Shown: positions 1 through 8,240, counted from the stretch's first letter. The stretch is DNA of 64,000 nt from Thalassobacillus sp043497085 (GCA_043497085.1 JBIEKI010000020.1), one strand, 5' to 3'. The notes: generated by a model not told the origin, from the sequence alone. Numbers and translations: made by a program.

Positions 1-27
1 AAGTTATACATAAGGAGGAAATTGCTT

Positions 28-1248
28 GTGATCATTGCGATCATTTTTTTAATTTTCGTTTCCCTTTTCTTTTCGGGAAGTGAAACGGCACTCACAGCGG
101 CAAACAAAATGAAGCTGCAGTCAAAAGCGAACAGGAATAACAGGAAGGCTGCCAGGCTGCTGGATTTAATCTCAAGGCCGAGTGAGTTCATTACGACAAT
201 TTTAATCGGTAACAATATCGCGAACATTCTGCTGCCGACGCTTGTCACGACGCTCGCCATCCAATATGGTTTCAGTATCGGGGTTGCATCTGCCATTCTG
301 ACAGTGATCATCATTATTTTCGCAGAAGTGATACCGAAGTCCGTGGCTGCTGCTTTCCCGGATCGGATTGCAATGGTCGTAGCTCCGGTTATCCGTTTTT
401 TTGTGCTAGTATTCAAACCCATTACGATTGTGTTGAATTGGCTTACCGGATCCATTACGAAAGCCTTGTCAAAAGGTAAAACAGAAGAAGTATCGATATC
501 GAAAGAGGAATTCCGGACGATGATCGATATCGCAGATTCAGAAGGGACGTTTAACGAAGCGGAATCCCATCGGATCAAAGGCGTATTCGATTTTTACAAC
601 TTGAACGTCAAGGACGTCCTGAAGACACCACGCGTAGATGTCATCGCTATTCCCCATACTGCTTCCTTTAAAGAGGTAAGGGATCTGGTCGTGCAGCATC
701 CTTATACAAGATATCCGGTTTACCGAAAGGATATCGATGACATTGTCGCTGTCTTTCATTCGAAATACTTGATTTCCTGGGCGATGGAGCCTGAAAAACC
801 GCTTGCTGACTACTGTTATAAAAATCCCCTCGTCGTCTATGAGTTTCATAAAATTGAGTGGGTGTTCCGTAAGATGACCAAAGAGAAGAAGCATATGGCC
901 ATTGTGCTCGATGAGTATGGCGGTACAGAAGGCATCCTTACCCATGAGGATGTCATTGAGGCAATGATCGGTTTGGAAATAGAGGATGAAATGGATATGG
1001 AAGGCGATGCCATCGTCGAAAAAATTTCAGATAATGAATTGATCTGTGACGGGAAAATCACGCTCCGTCGTCTGAATACAATTTTCGACACGGAAATACC
1101 AGAAGAAGAAGATGTACTGGCAGGTTATCTGCTGAAAGAGTTCAATGATTTTCCGGATGAAGGAGATACCATGGAACGTGATGGAATCAACTTTAAAATC
1201 CTTGAACTGGACGGCAGAATGATTCGTAAGGTACAGGTGGTCAAATAG
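28..1248 (+). CDS. HlyC/CorC-family membrane protein (CNNM + CBS pair + CorC C-terminal domain)
   Basis: Integral membrane protein of the CNNM/UPF0053 family, whose members (Bacillus YhdP, YqhB and relatives) are linked to magnesium or other cation efflux; the ion moved here is not readable from sequence. The N-terminus has the family signature FSGSETALTAANK at residues 16-28, followed by about three membrane segments to residue 145. A CBS pair occupies roughly residues 200-320 and includes VLDEYGGTEGILT. A CorC_HlyC domain fills the last 80 residues. TTG at 22 is an open alternative start, but it lies only 3 nt after the AGGAGG at 13-18; GTG at 28 has a 9-nt spacing and is preferred, giving 406 aa. 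The window edge may cut the promoter. Confidence 0.9.
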   Translation: MIIAIIFLIFVSLFFSGSETALTAANKMKLQSKANRNNRKAARLLDLISRPSEFITTILIGNNIANILLPTLVTTLAIQYGFSIGVASAILTVIIIIFAEVIPKSVAAAFPDRIAMVVAPVIRFFVLVFKPITIVLNWLTGSITKALSKGKTEEVSISKEEFRTMIDIADSEGTFNEAESHRIKGVFDFYNLNVKDVLKTPRVDVIAIPHTASFKEVRDLVVQHPYTRYPVYRKDIDDIVAVFHSKYLISWAMEPEKPLADYCYKNPLVVYEFHKIEWVFRKMTKEKKHMAIVLDEYGGTEGILTHEDVIEAMIGLEIEDEMDMEGDAIVEKISDNELICDGKITLRRLNTIFDTEIPEEEDVLAGYLLKEFNDFPDEGDTMERDGINFKILELDGRMIRKVQVVK

Positions 1249-1270
1249 CACGTAATAGGGAGAGACTGCT

Positions 1271-1723
1271 ATGGAAATAAGGAAGCTACTTAAAAGTGAA
1301 AAGCCTCCGATCGAGCTGTTGCTGGAAGCAGATCCTTCCCGAAAACTGGTGGAGGAATATGTGCAGCGAGGAGACTGCCTGGTAGCTGAAAGTGATGGAA
1401 ACACGGTCGGTGTCTATGTTCTGCTTCCCACCAGGCCTGGAACGGTGGAATTAGTAAATATAGCAATCGAAGAAAGCTACCGGGGAAAAGGGCTGGGGAA
1501 ACAGTTGGTCATGGACGCTATCCGGGTCGCCAAATCACGGGGGTTCCAAACCATCGAGCTTGGCACAGGTAATTCGAGCGTCAATCAACTCGCGTTATAT
1601 CAAAAGTGCGGATTTCGGATAGTCAGTGTAGATGCAGATTTTTTCATCAGACACCATGAGGAAGAAATCTACGAAAACGGTATTCAGTGCCGCGATATGA
1701 TCCGACTGTCCCTCGATTTATGA
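1271..1723 (+). CDS. GNAT N-acetyltransferase, YvbK-like
   Basis: A 150-aa GCN5-related acetyltransferase. The acetyl-CoA loop is visible as ESYRGKGLGKQL (about residues 70-81), followed by the typical C-terminal ALYQKCGFR. The tail with ENGIQCRDMIRL closely resembles what I recall of Bacillus YvbK, a GNAT of unknown physiological substrate. It starts 22 nt after the upstream CNNM gene, with GGGAGAG as ribosome binding site, and is closed by a terminator, so the two genes probably form a short operon. The substrate is not predictable. Confidence 0.88.
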   Translation: MEIRKLLKSEKPPIELLLEADPSRKLVEEYVQRGDCLVAESDGNTVGVYVLLPTRPGTVELVNIAIEESYRGKGLGKQLVMDAIRVAKSRGFQTIELGTGNSSVNQLALYQKCGFRIVSVDADFFIRHHEEEIYENGIQCRDMIRLSLDL

Positions 1724-1743
1724 GCGGGCTGTAAAAAACAGGG

Positions 1744-1778
1744 AAACAGGCAGTACGTAATAGACTGCCTGTTTTTTT
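1744..1778 (+). terminator. Intrinsic terminator after the GNAT gene
   Basis: Perfect 9-bp stem ACAGGCAGT/ACTGCCTGT with a 9-nt loop, followed by a run of seven T. It ends the two-gene unit upstream. Confidence 0.9.
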
Positions 1779-1875
1779 ATATTTTAATAAAGTTTAACTT
1801 TGTTAAAGGGTTAAAGTATAAGAAAAACTTAGGCTTTCGCCATAAAGACCTGGCGATAAGCCAAGTTTTTCTAAT
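1779..1875. repeat. AT-rich leader plus hairpin repeat, copy 1 (complete)
   Basis: An AT-rich stretch (TTTAATAAAGTTTAAC...GTTAAAGGGTTAAAGTATA) is followed by a long hairpin. Its arms AGAAAAACTTAGGCTTTCGCCA (1821-1842) and TGGCGATAAGCCAAGTTTTTCT (1851-1872) pair almost fully apart from a small bulge. The same order of blocks recurs at 10584-10672 in decayed form. No ORF with a ribosome binding site is present. Together with the terminator, this is all I see between 1724 and 2022. Confidence 0.8.
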
Positions 1876-2068
1876 GAGTAATTGGTAGTAAATAGAGATA
1901 ATAGAAAGGAATTCAGCGAAAAAGATAGAAACTAGTTGATAATACGAATCAGTAGATATACTCATGCCAGAAAAGGTCGATTCATTTTCAACTGTTCGAT
2001 TAACTTAAGTCGCTGCGGGGAGAAAGGAGGGGAGAGATATCCATGACAGATATCCTGAAGTAGAAGAA

Positions 2069-2833
2069 GTGGTCGCTTATATGCATCAGCGAATTTACGA
2101 ACCATTGTCGCTTGCAGATTTGGCCGGTCAGGCTGGCTATAGCCGGTATCATTTTACCCGTATTTTCAAAGAGCAAATGGGAGTTTCCCCGTTATATTAT
2201 ATTTCTGCATTACGTTTGCAGAAGGCGAAAGACCTGCTCTTGCAAACGGACTTGCGCGTGCGGGACATCGGCATGGAGATAGGCCAGCAAAGTTTAGGAA
2301 CGTTCACCACTCGATTTACGGAACGGGTGGGTATGACCCCTTCTCAATTCCGGAACTTTTTGCCGCAGGCTGGTGATCATTTTCAATCGTTGAAACAACT
2401 CAGCAACTGGTCAGACCCTGGCAGCATAATGGACGACTCTCCTATTGTAAAAGGGACCATCAAAGCATCAGAGCCCTTCAACGGGGTCGTCCTGATCGGC
2501 CTGTTTCCGAAACCTATCCCGGAAGGATTTCCCTTATATGGCACACTGATGTCCACATTAGGGGAATTCTGTTTCAAAGGTGTCAAACCAGGTGTCTATT
2601 ATTTATTGGCTACTTCTGTGTCCTGGGGAATGCAGGCCAGAGACTTTCTGCTACCACATAAAACACTTCGCGCCCGTTCCAACAAACCAATCATTGTTGA
2701 TGCTTCCACCCAGATCCCTTACCAGGAAATAACACTCTATCCGCCACGTATTGATGATCCGCCCATCCTGATCTCACTGCCACTGCTGATGAACAATTTT
2801 TTGAAACGAGTCAAACAACATAGCAATCGATAA
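2069..2833 (+). CDS. AraC-family regulator with damaged or unusual start region
   Basis: Transcription regulator with an N-terminal AraC/XylS double helix-turn-helix (about residues 10-100; landmarks SLADLAGQAGYSRYHFTRIF and RVGMTPSQFR) and a roughly 150-aa C-terminal region I do not recognise. The start is a problem. A strong AAAGGAGGGG (2023-2032) precedes ATG at 2043, but that ATG reads only six codons to a stop. The regulator frame stays open upstream as DRYPEVEEV but has no ATG, only GTG at 2069, 37 nt from the ribosome binding site. One extra G after the ATG at 2043 would restore an ideal start. It may control the three small genes downstream; that is inference from position. Confidence 0.8.
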   Translation: MVAYMHQRIYEPLSLADLAGQAGYSRYHFTRIFKEQMGVSPLYYISALRLQKAKDLLLQTDLRVRDIGMEIGQQSLGTFTTRFTERVGMTPSQFRNFLPQAGDHFQSLKQLSNWSDPGSIMDDSPIVKGTIKASEPFNGVVLIGLFPKPIPEGFPLYGTLMSTLGEFCFKGVKPGVYYLLATSVSWGMQARDFLLPHKTLRARSNKPIIVDASTQIPYQEITLYPPRIDDPPILISLPLLMNNFLKRVKQHSNR

Positions 2834-3023
2834 GAAATCCTTAGTTTTTTGCGTGCTAGACTGAAACTGTCATAAATGGGCGCCCAAGGAAGAATCATTA
2901 TCGAACTTTAACGAGAAAGGAGCGTGCTGACAGCTGCCAGTTAACCATTGTTTACACCCCCGTGCCTGGTCTGTATGGCCCATGCGTTGATGAAAATTGA
3001 ATAAGGAAAAGGAGAGTGAAAAT

Positions 3024-3437
3024 ATGACCACTCAGGCAAAGCAATTGTATGTCAATCTTCCGGTGAAAGACTTGAATAAGTCGATCGATTTTTTTACGGC
3101 GTTAGGTTTTGAATTCAACCCTACGTTTACGGATGAAAAAGCGGCTTGTTTAGTGATTGGTGAAAATATCTATGCCATGCTTTTAAGAGAAGATTTTTTC
3201 CGGACATTTACTAAAAAAGAACTTGCAGACCCCGCTAAACATACCGAAGCAATTGTGGCATTTTCTGTAGACAGCAAGGAAGCGGTAGATGATTTGGTCA
3301 ACAAGGCATTGGAGGCCGGTGGAAAACCGTCCAATGATCCTATGGATGGCGGGTTTATGTATGGGTGGAGCTTTCAAGATATCGATGGCCATTTATGGGA
3401 AGTCCTATACACGGATGATAGCAAGATCACGGAGTAA
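3024..3437 (+). CDS. VOC-family (glyoxalase/bleomycin-resistance fold) protein
   Basis: A 137-aa protein with the beta-alpha-beta-beta-beta architecture of the vicinal oxygen chelate superfamily: an N-terminal LYVNLPVKDLNKSIDFF and a C-terminal GWSFQDIDGHLWEVLY, where the conserved glutamate of the second half is a usual metal ligand. Family members include glyoxalases, dioxygenases and antibiotic-binding proteins; no specific reaction can be assigned. An upstream TTG at 2997 is open, but AAAAGGAGAG ends 8 nt before ATG 3024, so that start is chosen. It lies 19 nt before a second VOC gene, so the two are probably cotranscribed. Confidence 0.87.
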   Translation: MTTQAKQLYVNLPVKDLNKSIDFFTALGFEFNPTFTDEKAACLVIGENIYAMLLREDFFRTFTKKELADPAKHTEAIVAFSVDSKEAVDDLVNKALEAGGKPSNDPMDGGFMYGWSFQDIDGHLWEVLYTDDSKITE

Positions 3438-3456
3438 AACCTTCAAGGAGGATAAG

Positions 3457-3957
3457 ATGATGAGTGATAAAATACAAAAAATTACGCCGAACTTATGGTT
3501 TGAAAACCAAGCGGAAGAAGCAGCAGCTTTCTATACTTCCATATTTAAAGATTCCGGGATTGTTAGAGTTACTCGCTATATAAACGAAGGTCAGGATATT
3601 CACGGCATGTCTGAAGGGACAGTAATGACGGTGGAGTTTCAGCTGGAAGGCCAGAAGTTTGTTGCGTTAAATGGCGGCCCCCATTTTCATTTTACAGAAG
3701 CCATCTCGTTTATTGTGCATTGCGATACCCAGGAAGAAGTGGACTACTATTGGGAGAAACTTTCAGAGGGAGGAGACGAAAAAGCACAGCAGTGCGGCTG
3801 GCTGAAAGATAAATTTGGGGTCTCCTGGCAGATCATCCCTGCCCGAATTTCCGAATTACTTAGCAGCCCCGACCCGGTAAAAGCCGAAAGTGCCATGAAG
3901 GCCATGCTGCAGATGAAGAAAATTGATATGAATGTATTAAAGGAAATTCATAAATAA
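3457..3957 (+). CDS. PhnB-like VOC protein
   Basis: A 166-aa protein of the PhnB/3-demethylubiquinone-methyltransferase-like VOC group. It shows the typical opening ITPNLWFENQAEEAAAFYTSIF, a central FVALNGGPHFHF and the late motif CGWLKDKFGVSWQIIP. Despite the historic name, members of this group generally lack proven methyltransferase activity. The open frame runs back inside the preceding gene, but AAGGAGG at 3445-3451 fixes the start at ATG 3457 (or the adjacent 3460). It is 19 nt upstream of the AHSA1 gene, within the same probable operon. Confidence 0.88.
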   Translation: MMSDKIQKITPNLWFENQAEEAAAFYTSIFKDSGIVRVTRYINEGQDIHGMSEGTVMTVEFQLEGQKFVALNGGPHFHFTEAISFIVHCDTQEEVDYYWEKLSEGGDEKAQQCGWLKDKFGVSWQIIPARISELLSSPDPVKAESAMKAMLQMKKIDMNVLKEIHK

Positions 3958-3976
3958 ACCATTAGGAGGAACTGAT

Positions 3977-4483
3977 ATGCCTGAACTTAAACAGAAGGTG
4001 GAAGGACGGAATCTGATTTTGGAGCGTATGTTTGATGCCCCGAGGGAGCAGGTATTTCTGGCTTATTCTGATTCCGATCAATTGGCCAGTTGGTGGGGAC
4101 CGCAAGGGTGGGAGACCGAGAATCAGAAGTTCGAGTTTAAACCAGATGGCGTTTGGCTGTATTGTATGCGTTGTAAAGATAAGAATCAGGGCGATTTTTA
4201 TGGGCAGGAATCAAGAGGAAAAGGAGTTTTCCACGAAATCAAGGCACCAGAGAAAATCGTCTATACCGATGTATTTGCTGATGAACATGGCAATCCAGTC
4301 GAAGGTATGCCAGAGGCAGTTATAACGATGGAATTTGTGGAACAAGATGGCAGGACAAAGCTCATTTCCAACACGCAATTTGCATCCGAAAAAGAATTGA
4401 ATTCCCTTCTTGATATGGGAGTAGTGGAAGGGGTCTCCTCTCAATACGAATGCCTCGATGAGCATTTGAGAAAGGAAAAATAA
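3977..4483 (+). CDS. SRPBCC/AHSA1-domain protein
   Basis: A 168-aa protein of the START/Bet v1-like AHSA1 family. It opens with the characteristic LERMFDAPREQVFLAYSDSDQLASWWGPQGW arrangement (cited in part) and ends with a helix containing MGVVEGVSSQYECLDE. Members bind hydrophobic ligands in a deep cavity and are often encoded beside VOC proteins or ArsR-type regulators; biochemical roles are largely unknown. The ribosome binding site AGGAGGAACTGAT is strong. It is the last gene before a 21-bp repeat array and a terminator. Confidence 0.88.
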   Translation: MPELKQKVEGRNLILERMFDAPREQVFLAYSDSDQLASWWGPQGWETENQKFEFKPDGVWLYCMRCKDKNQGDFYGQESRGKGVFHEIKAPEKIVYTDVFADEHGNPVEGMPEAVITMEFVEQDGRTKLISNTQFASEKELNSLLDMGVVEGVSSQYECLDEHLRKEK

Positions 4484-4505
4484 AAGGGGAAGAGGCTGCG
4501 CGCTG

Positions 4506-4660
4506 TCTAGTATACATGATTAATTTCTAGTAAACAGTATTGCTTGTCTAGTAAAATCCCGTTTCTGTCTAGTAAATGTTCGTTTTTGTCGAGTAAACTC
4601 ATCAAATTGTCTAGTGAAACTGCTAGTTTGTCTAGTAACGCTCCCCAACTGTCTACTAAT
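4506..4660 (+). repeat. 21-bp-period TCTAGTAAA array, locus 1 (8 units)
   Basis: Eight copies of a TGTCTAGTAAA-like core begin at 4506, 4526, 4547, 4568, 4589, 4610, 4631 and 4652, so the spacing is 20 then 21 bp throughout. The roughly 10 nt between cores are not conserved. The array lies between the stop codon of the AHSA1 gene and the terminator at 4697. Open frames through it encode only heptad-like LSSK or LLDK repeats, an artefact of the 21-nt period, and have no ribosome binding site. Confidence 0.92.
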
Positions 4661-4696
4661 GACAAAATTATCTCGTATTTCAACTTAATCAAGTTT

Positions 4697-4728
4697 ATCC
4701 GCCCTCATGACGTGGGGCGGATTTTTTT
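4697..4728 (+). terminator. Intrinsic terminator downstream of array 1
   Basis: Stem ATCCGCCC/GGGCGGAT with a 10-nt loop and seven T. It probably ends the VOC/PhnB/AHSA1 transcript, which would place the array in its 3' untranslated region. Confidence 0.88.
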
Positions 4729-4802
4729 GTAACATTTTTCCTTTTGTGTACGTCTTAATAAATAATAGTCCGTATTCCTTAAACAATGCAGGGGGAGTTC
4801 AA

Positions 4803-5252
4803 ATGAAGGTTTCATTTTTCTTTTCGGCAATCATTTTAATGGTAGTATTGACGGCCTGTCAGCAGGTGGATGAGCCATCTGATGCGAAAGCTCAGCTCAG
4901 TCCGGAGACAGCTATCAAAAGAGGGGATGTCGTAAATGTACATGGGGATATTTCAAATCTGGAGAGTTTTGAGAAATTTTTGGGTAATGTGGAAGCAGGC
5001 GTGAAAGATGACATACGGATTACCAGTTATACCACCGAGGGAGATCCTATTTTTTACAAATTGAAATTTGACGGTGAAAAAATTCATTACACGTTTGACA
5101 ATACCATGGATGCCTACGCGGGTACGGGAAAAGGAGTCAGAGAGGCGGAATGCACGAATATTGTAACCACAAAAACAGAGGGAGAAAGGCGTTATGAGTT
5201 GAGTGGGTGTAATTCCAGTACCGGAGAATCTTTCTTGTTTACTGTCCGTTAA
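4803..5252 (+). CDS. Secreted lipoprotein, DUF4362-like
   Basis: A 149-aa protein with a type II signal peptide: MKVSFFFSAIILMVV then lipobox LTAC, with Cys19 as the predicted lipidated residue. The mature part (KRGDVVNVHGDISNLE, ITSYTTEGDPIFY, YTFDNTMDAYAG, and two later cysteines) fits the DUF4362 family as I remember it, a group of Bacillaceae lipoproteins of unknown role. The frame is open from 4707, but AGGGGGAG just upstream supports ATG 4803. It probably has its own promoter, since a terminator precedes it. Confidence 0.83.
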   Translation: MKVSFFFSAIILMVVLTACQQVDEPSDAKAQLSPETAIKRGDVVNVHGDISNLESFEKFLGNVEAGVKDDIRITSYTTEGDPIFYKLKFDGEKIHYTFDNTMDAYAGTGKGVREAECTNIVTTKTEGERRYELSGCNSSTGESFLFTVR

Positions 5253-5317
5253 GGGAGGCATAATTATTGTGGGCCGTTACAGCTGACTGCTAAAGTAATA
5301 GAAAAGGAGGAATTGTC

Positions 5318-5623
5318 ATGGCTTATATTCTACAAGTGGATTTTAACATGGAGGGACCATTCGGCAGCGAAATGGCAGAAAGCTTTTCAGACTTAGCAGA
5401 AAGTATCAATCAAGAAGAAGGATTTATATGGAAGATTTGGACGGAAGACAGCGAGGCAAAAGAGGCTGGCGGCATTTATTTATTTGAAACGAAAGAAGCT
5501 GCTCAAAAATATTTGGCGATGCATACGGAGCGGTTGAAAGGGTTCGGTATCGAACCGGTGAATGGGAAAATATTTGAAGTGAATGATCAATTGACTGCCA
5601 TTAATCATGGACCGGTTAAGTAA
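5318..5623 (+). CDS. YdhR-family putative monooxygenase
   Basis: A 101-aa single-domain protein of the dimeric alpha-beta barrel fold. The conserved IYLFETKEAAQKYLAMHTERLKGFG segment (quoted in part) and the length match the YdhR mono-oxygenase family. These proteins resemble cofactor-free quinol monooxygenases, but substrates are not established. AAGGAGG lies 8 nt before the ATG. A terminator follows directly. Confidence 0.87.
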   Translation: MAYILQVDFNMEGPFGSEMAESFSDLAESINQEEGFIWKIWTEDSEAKEAGGIYLFETKEAAQKYLAMHTERLKGFGIEPVNGKIFEVNDQLTAINHGPVK

Positions 5624-5635
5624 TACCCGGCTTTG

Positions 5636-5665
5636 ACGTAATCCTGATAAGGGTTGCGTTTTTTT
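5636..5665 (+). terminator. Intrinsic terminator after the YdhR gene
   Basis: Nine-bp stem ACGTAATCC/GGGTTGCGT (two G-U pairs), loop TGATAA, then seven T. Confidence 0.75.
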
Positions 5666-5702
5666 AGGAGGAATTTCCAGGCAGGAAAGAGAAGTAGTGG
5701 GA

Positions 5703-5822
5703 ATGAACGGCAAATCAGTTGTCCAGGAGAATGTCCGTAAGAAATAAAGCAACCCAGCGCAGCGGTCACTTGAAAGGGTCACCAGACTACTGGCTGAACC
5801 AGATACATATGCGCTTGTGTAA
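5703..5822 (+). pseudogene. Possible remnant of a small coding sequence
   Basis: From ATG 5703 a 14-codon reading frame ends at TAA 5745, and the same frame then continues for 24 sense codons with protein-like composition (SNPAQRSLERVTRLLAEPD) to a second TAA at 5820. A good AGGAGG at 5667-5672 is left without a start codon nearby. This may be a decayed small gene ahead of the kinase gene, or chance. I do not recognise a family. Confidence 0.25.
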
Positions 5823-5837
5823 CGAAGGAGTATCGTG

Positions 5838-6746
5838 ATGGAAATGCAAAAACAGTTTGTGGAATCCGTACGTATGTATTTTAAAAAAGAAGGGGAAGCC
5901 TGGCTTGAAAAGCTGCCAGACCTGATTACATATTGTGAAGAAAAGTGGGCGTTGCGGTTGAAAACGCCCTTTTTCCTGTCGATTAATTTTGTTGCTCCTG
6001 CAGTACGTGAAGACGGCACAGAGCTGGTAGTAAAAATCTCGCTTCCAGGCGAAGGGTTTCTCGATGAATGGGAAGTATTGCAATTGTTTAAAGGGAAAGG
6101 AATGGCTTCCCTCATAGATGCTGATCAGGAATATGGCATTTTATTAATGGAAAAGTTGACCCCCGGCTATACACTTGCGGAAATGGAAGAGGACGAAGAA
6201 GCTTGCCGAATTGCAGCTAATGTACTGAAAAAATTACATCGCGCTGCACCAGATAATACCCGACTTCCAACAACAAAAGCGAGAGAAGATAACCTAAAAG
6301 CAATTTTATCGAAAAATCCACATGGGCTGGGTCCAATATCAAAAGAAAGATTAGAACAAGCAAGCAGAATTTTTACATACCTGCATGAAACCAGTCAGGA
6401 CCTCCGTTTGCTTCACGGTGATTTCCATCATTACAATGTGCTTGCTTCCGGAAAGGGAGAATGGACAGCCATCGATCCAAAGGGGCTTATAGGCGAAACA
6501 GAGTATGACTTGATCCAGTTTCTTTTGAATAAGCTGCCGGAGGAAGGCAAGCTGCCTGTGATAGAAAAGAGGGTCGAGATTTTCACAAAGGAATTGCAAC
6601 TGAATAAAGAACGGCTGTTGCTTTGGGGGTATTGCCATACCGTGCTGGCAACCAGTTGGTCGGTCGATGACAATGGCAGTTGTGAACAAACGTTTTTTGA
6701 TGCGATTGAGGTTTTTGAAAAACTAACAGTCCGCAAAGGAAGCTAA
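5838..6746 (+). CDS. APH(6)/hydroxyurea-kinase-like phosphotransferase
   Basis: A 302-aa protein of the aminoglycoside/hydroxyurea antibiotic resistance kinase family (streptomycin 6-phosphotransferase type). The catalytic loop is RLLHGDFHHYNVLA (HGD...N, about residues 193-206) and the metal-binding segment is AIDPKGLIGE. The ATP-binding lobe is in the first 90 residues. Family members phosphorylate streptomycin or small nucleophiles; chromosomal copies often have unknown substrates, so resistance should not be assumed. AAGGAG ends 7 nt before ATG 5838, preferred over GTG 5835. Confidence 0.88.
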   Translation: MEMQKQFVESVRMYFKKEGEAWLEKLPDLITYCEEKWALRLKTPFFLSINFVAPAVREDGTELVVKISLPGEGFLDEWEVLQLFKGKGMASLIDADQEYGILLMEKLTPGYTLAEMEEDEEACRIAANVLKKLHRAAPDNTRLPTTKAREDNLKAILSKNPHGLGPISKERLEQASRIFTYLHETSQDLRLLHGDFHHYNVLASGKGEWTAIDPKGLIGETEYDLIQFLLNKLPEEGKLPVIEKRVEIFTKELQLNKERLLLWGYCHTVLATSWSVDDNGSCEQTFFDAIEVFEKLTVRKGS

Positions 6747-6764
6747 AAAGAGAGGGGGAAGCGG

Positions 6765-7148
6765 ATGAGGTATAAGGCATTGTTATGGATAGTCCTGACA
6801 GTGATTGCATTGTCAGCCTGTTCAGGACAGAGAACCCTTCATTACAAGGGGGAAAGTGAAAACTGGGAAGTGACTTATCGAATTATTCAAACCAGTAGTG
6901 AAACGTTAAATAGTAGTGCATCTATCCAATTTATAGGAAAGGGAGAGCCGCCGGAAACGGTTGACTATCACTTTATCAGCCAGATGAGTGAATCATCGGG
7001 AGAAACTCCCCTAAGTGAATCAGGTGTGAAGGATTTTAGATTGGGTGGGTGCCAGGGGTGCTCTATTACATCGGAAAAACAGGAAATTGAAGCAACTATT
7101 GAATGGGAGGGTCTTACGGAAAAACTCCTGTTAACGAATCGTGATTAG
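6765..7148 (+). CDS. Small lipoprotein of unknown function
   Basis: A 127-aa protein with a lipoprotein signal peptide (MRYKALLWIVLTVIALSAC, lipobox LSAC). The mature region has YKGESENWEVTYRI and a CQGC pair near residue 90, which could form a disulfide or bind metal. I do not recognise the family. It starts 18 nt after the kinase gene with GAGAGGGGGAAG as ribosome binding site, so it is probably cotranscribed with it. Confidence 0.8.
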   Translation: MRYKALLWIVLTVIALSACSGQRTLHYKGESENWEVTYRIIQTSSETLNSSASIQFIGKGEPPETVDYHFISQMSESSGETPLSESGVKDFRLGGCQGCSITSEKQEIEATIEWEGLTEKLLLTNRD

Positions 7149-7266
7149 GAACAAGCAGCCAATCAATATAGGTATCTAGTTAAGTTAAGTGTAAAAGCAG
7201 TTTACTTTCAGTAGAATAAGAGAGAAGCCAAAACAGGGAAGTCAGGACTACGAGGAGGAAGTAAAC

Positions 7267-7731
7267 ATGAAGCTGAAAATAGGATTTATTTTAATGCTGA
7301 TTCTTTTTACAGCAGCGTGTTCAAGCGAACCAAACGCAATGCATACATACGATATGGCTCAGGTCAAAGATAACCTGCAAAAAGTTGAGTTTGAGTACGA
7401 ACTGCCGGAGCAAATTCCTTTTGAAGTGAAAAGTATTGAAACGGATACGCTCGTACCAGACCAGCCTATTTTTTCTGTTTATTTTACCGGGACAGAAGGG
7501 GAGCAAATGATGCTCGAGGTGGTTAATGCGACCTTGAATACTGCGGGAAGCAATTTATTTGAGGAAGTAAAAATTGGCGACAGGAAGGGTTTTTTTTATG
7601 AAAATGCCCAGGGCGCCAGAATGCTTCTTTGGGAAAAAGATGAGGTACATTACCAATTGAAGACGATTGACGGCGATGCAGAAGCACTGGAAGATTCCCA
7701 GCTGATCGATACAGCGATAACATTTAAGTAA
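7267..7731 (+). CDS. Lipoprotein, possibly DUF4367-like
   Basis: A 154-aa protein with signal peptide and lipobox TAAC (Cys18). The mature part has a long beta-rich region and ends with YQLKTIDGDAEALEDSQLIDTAITF. That layout recalls the DUF4367 domain of Bacillus extracytoplasmic proteins, but the match is by eye only. GAGGAGG precedes the ATG. It lies 23 nt before the next GNAT gene. Confidence 0.78.
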   Translation: MKLKIGFILMLILFTAACSSEPNAMHTYDMAQVKDNLQKVEFEYELPEQIPFEVKSIETDTLVPDQPIFSVYFTGTEGEQMMLEVVNATLNTAGSNLFEEVKIGDRKGFFYENAQGARMLLWEKDEVHYQLKTIDGDAEALEDSQLIDTAITFK

Positions 7732-7754
7732 TATGCTAGAAGGATTGATTTAGT

Positions 7755-8240
7755 ATGGCTTACAGATTCTATCCAATGACCCAGCAACAAGCAGAGGAAA
7801 TTGCTCACAATTGGCATTATGACGGGAAATACTCCTTTTATGATATCGAAGCGGATCAGGAGGACCTTGAGGAATTTCTCGACCCCAAGCAACGCGGGGA
7901 AAAATATTATGTCGTTACCAGTGGGGAAGAATTAATCGGTTTTTTCAGTTATCGTCCGGTTGATTCGCAAACCATTGATATTGGCCTCGGAATGAAGCCT
8001 TCGTTAACAGGAAAAGGGCGTGGGAGAGAGTTTGTCGAGGCGGGGCTTAACTTTGCGATAAAATCTTTCAATCCCAGCCGGATAACCTTATCAGTTGCTG
8101 CTTTCAACGAGCGGGCAATTAAAGTTTATGAAAAAGCAGGATTCGTCAGAGGGGAGACATTCATGCAGGATACGAATGGAAGCAGCTATGAGTTTTTGAA
8201 AATGAGCTGCAAGCTGAAAAGGAAGCAAGAAAATGAATAA
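7755..8240 (+). CDS. GNAT N-acetyltransferase
   Basis: A 161-aa GCN5-related acetyltransferase. Acetyl-CoA-binding motif A is seen as KPSLTGKGRGREFV (about residues 82-95) and motif B as NERAIKVYEKAGF (about residues 118-130). It overlaps the next gene by 8 bp, which implies translational coupling with the AadA-like nucleotidyltransferase. The substrate is unknown. Confidence 0.9.
   Translation: MAYRFYPMTQQQAEEIAHNWHYDGKYSFYDIEADQEDLEEFLDPKQRGEKYYVVTSGEELIGFFSYRPVDSQTIDIGLGMKPSLTGKGRGREFVEAGLNFAIKSFNPSRITLSVAAFNERAIKVYEKAGFVRGETFMQDTNGSSYEFLKMSCKLKRKQENE

Noticed and set aside
4507..4732. Open frames of 60-62 codons in the repeat array, on both strands, with heptad LSSK/LLDK repeats
   Set aside because: A 21-nt period always yields seven-codon repeats. 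There is no ribosome binding site and the frames end at the array edges.
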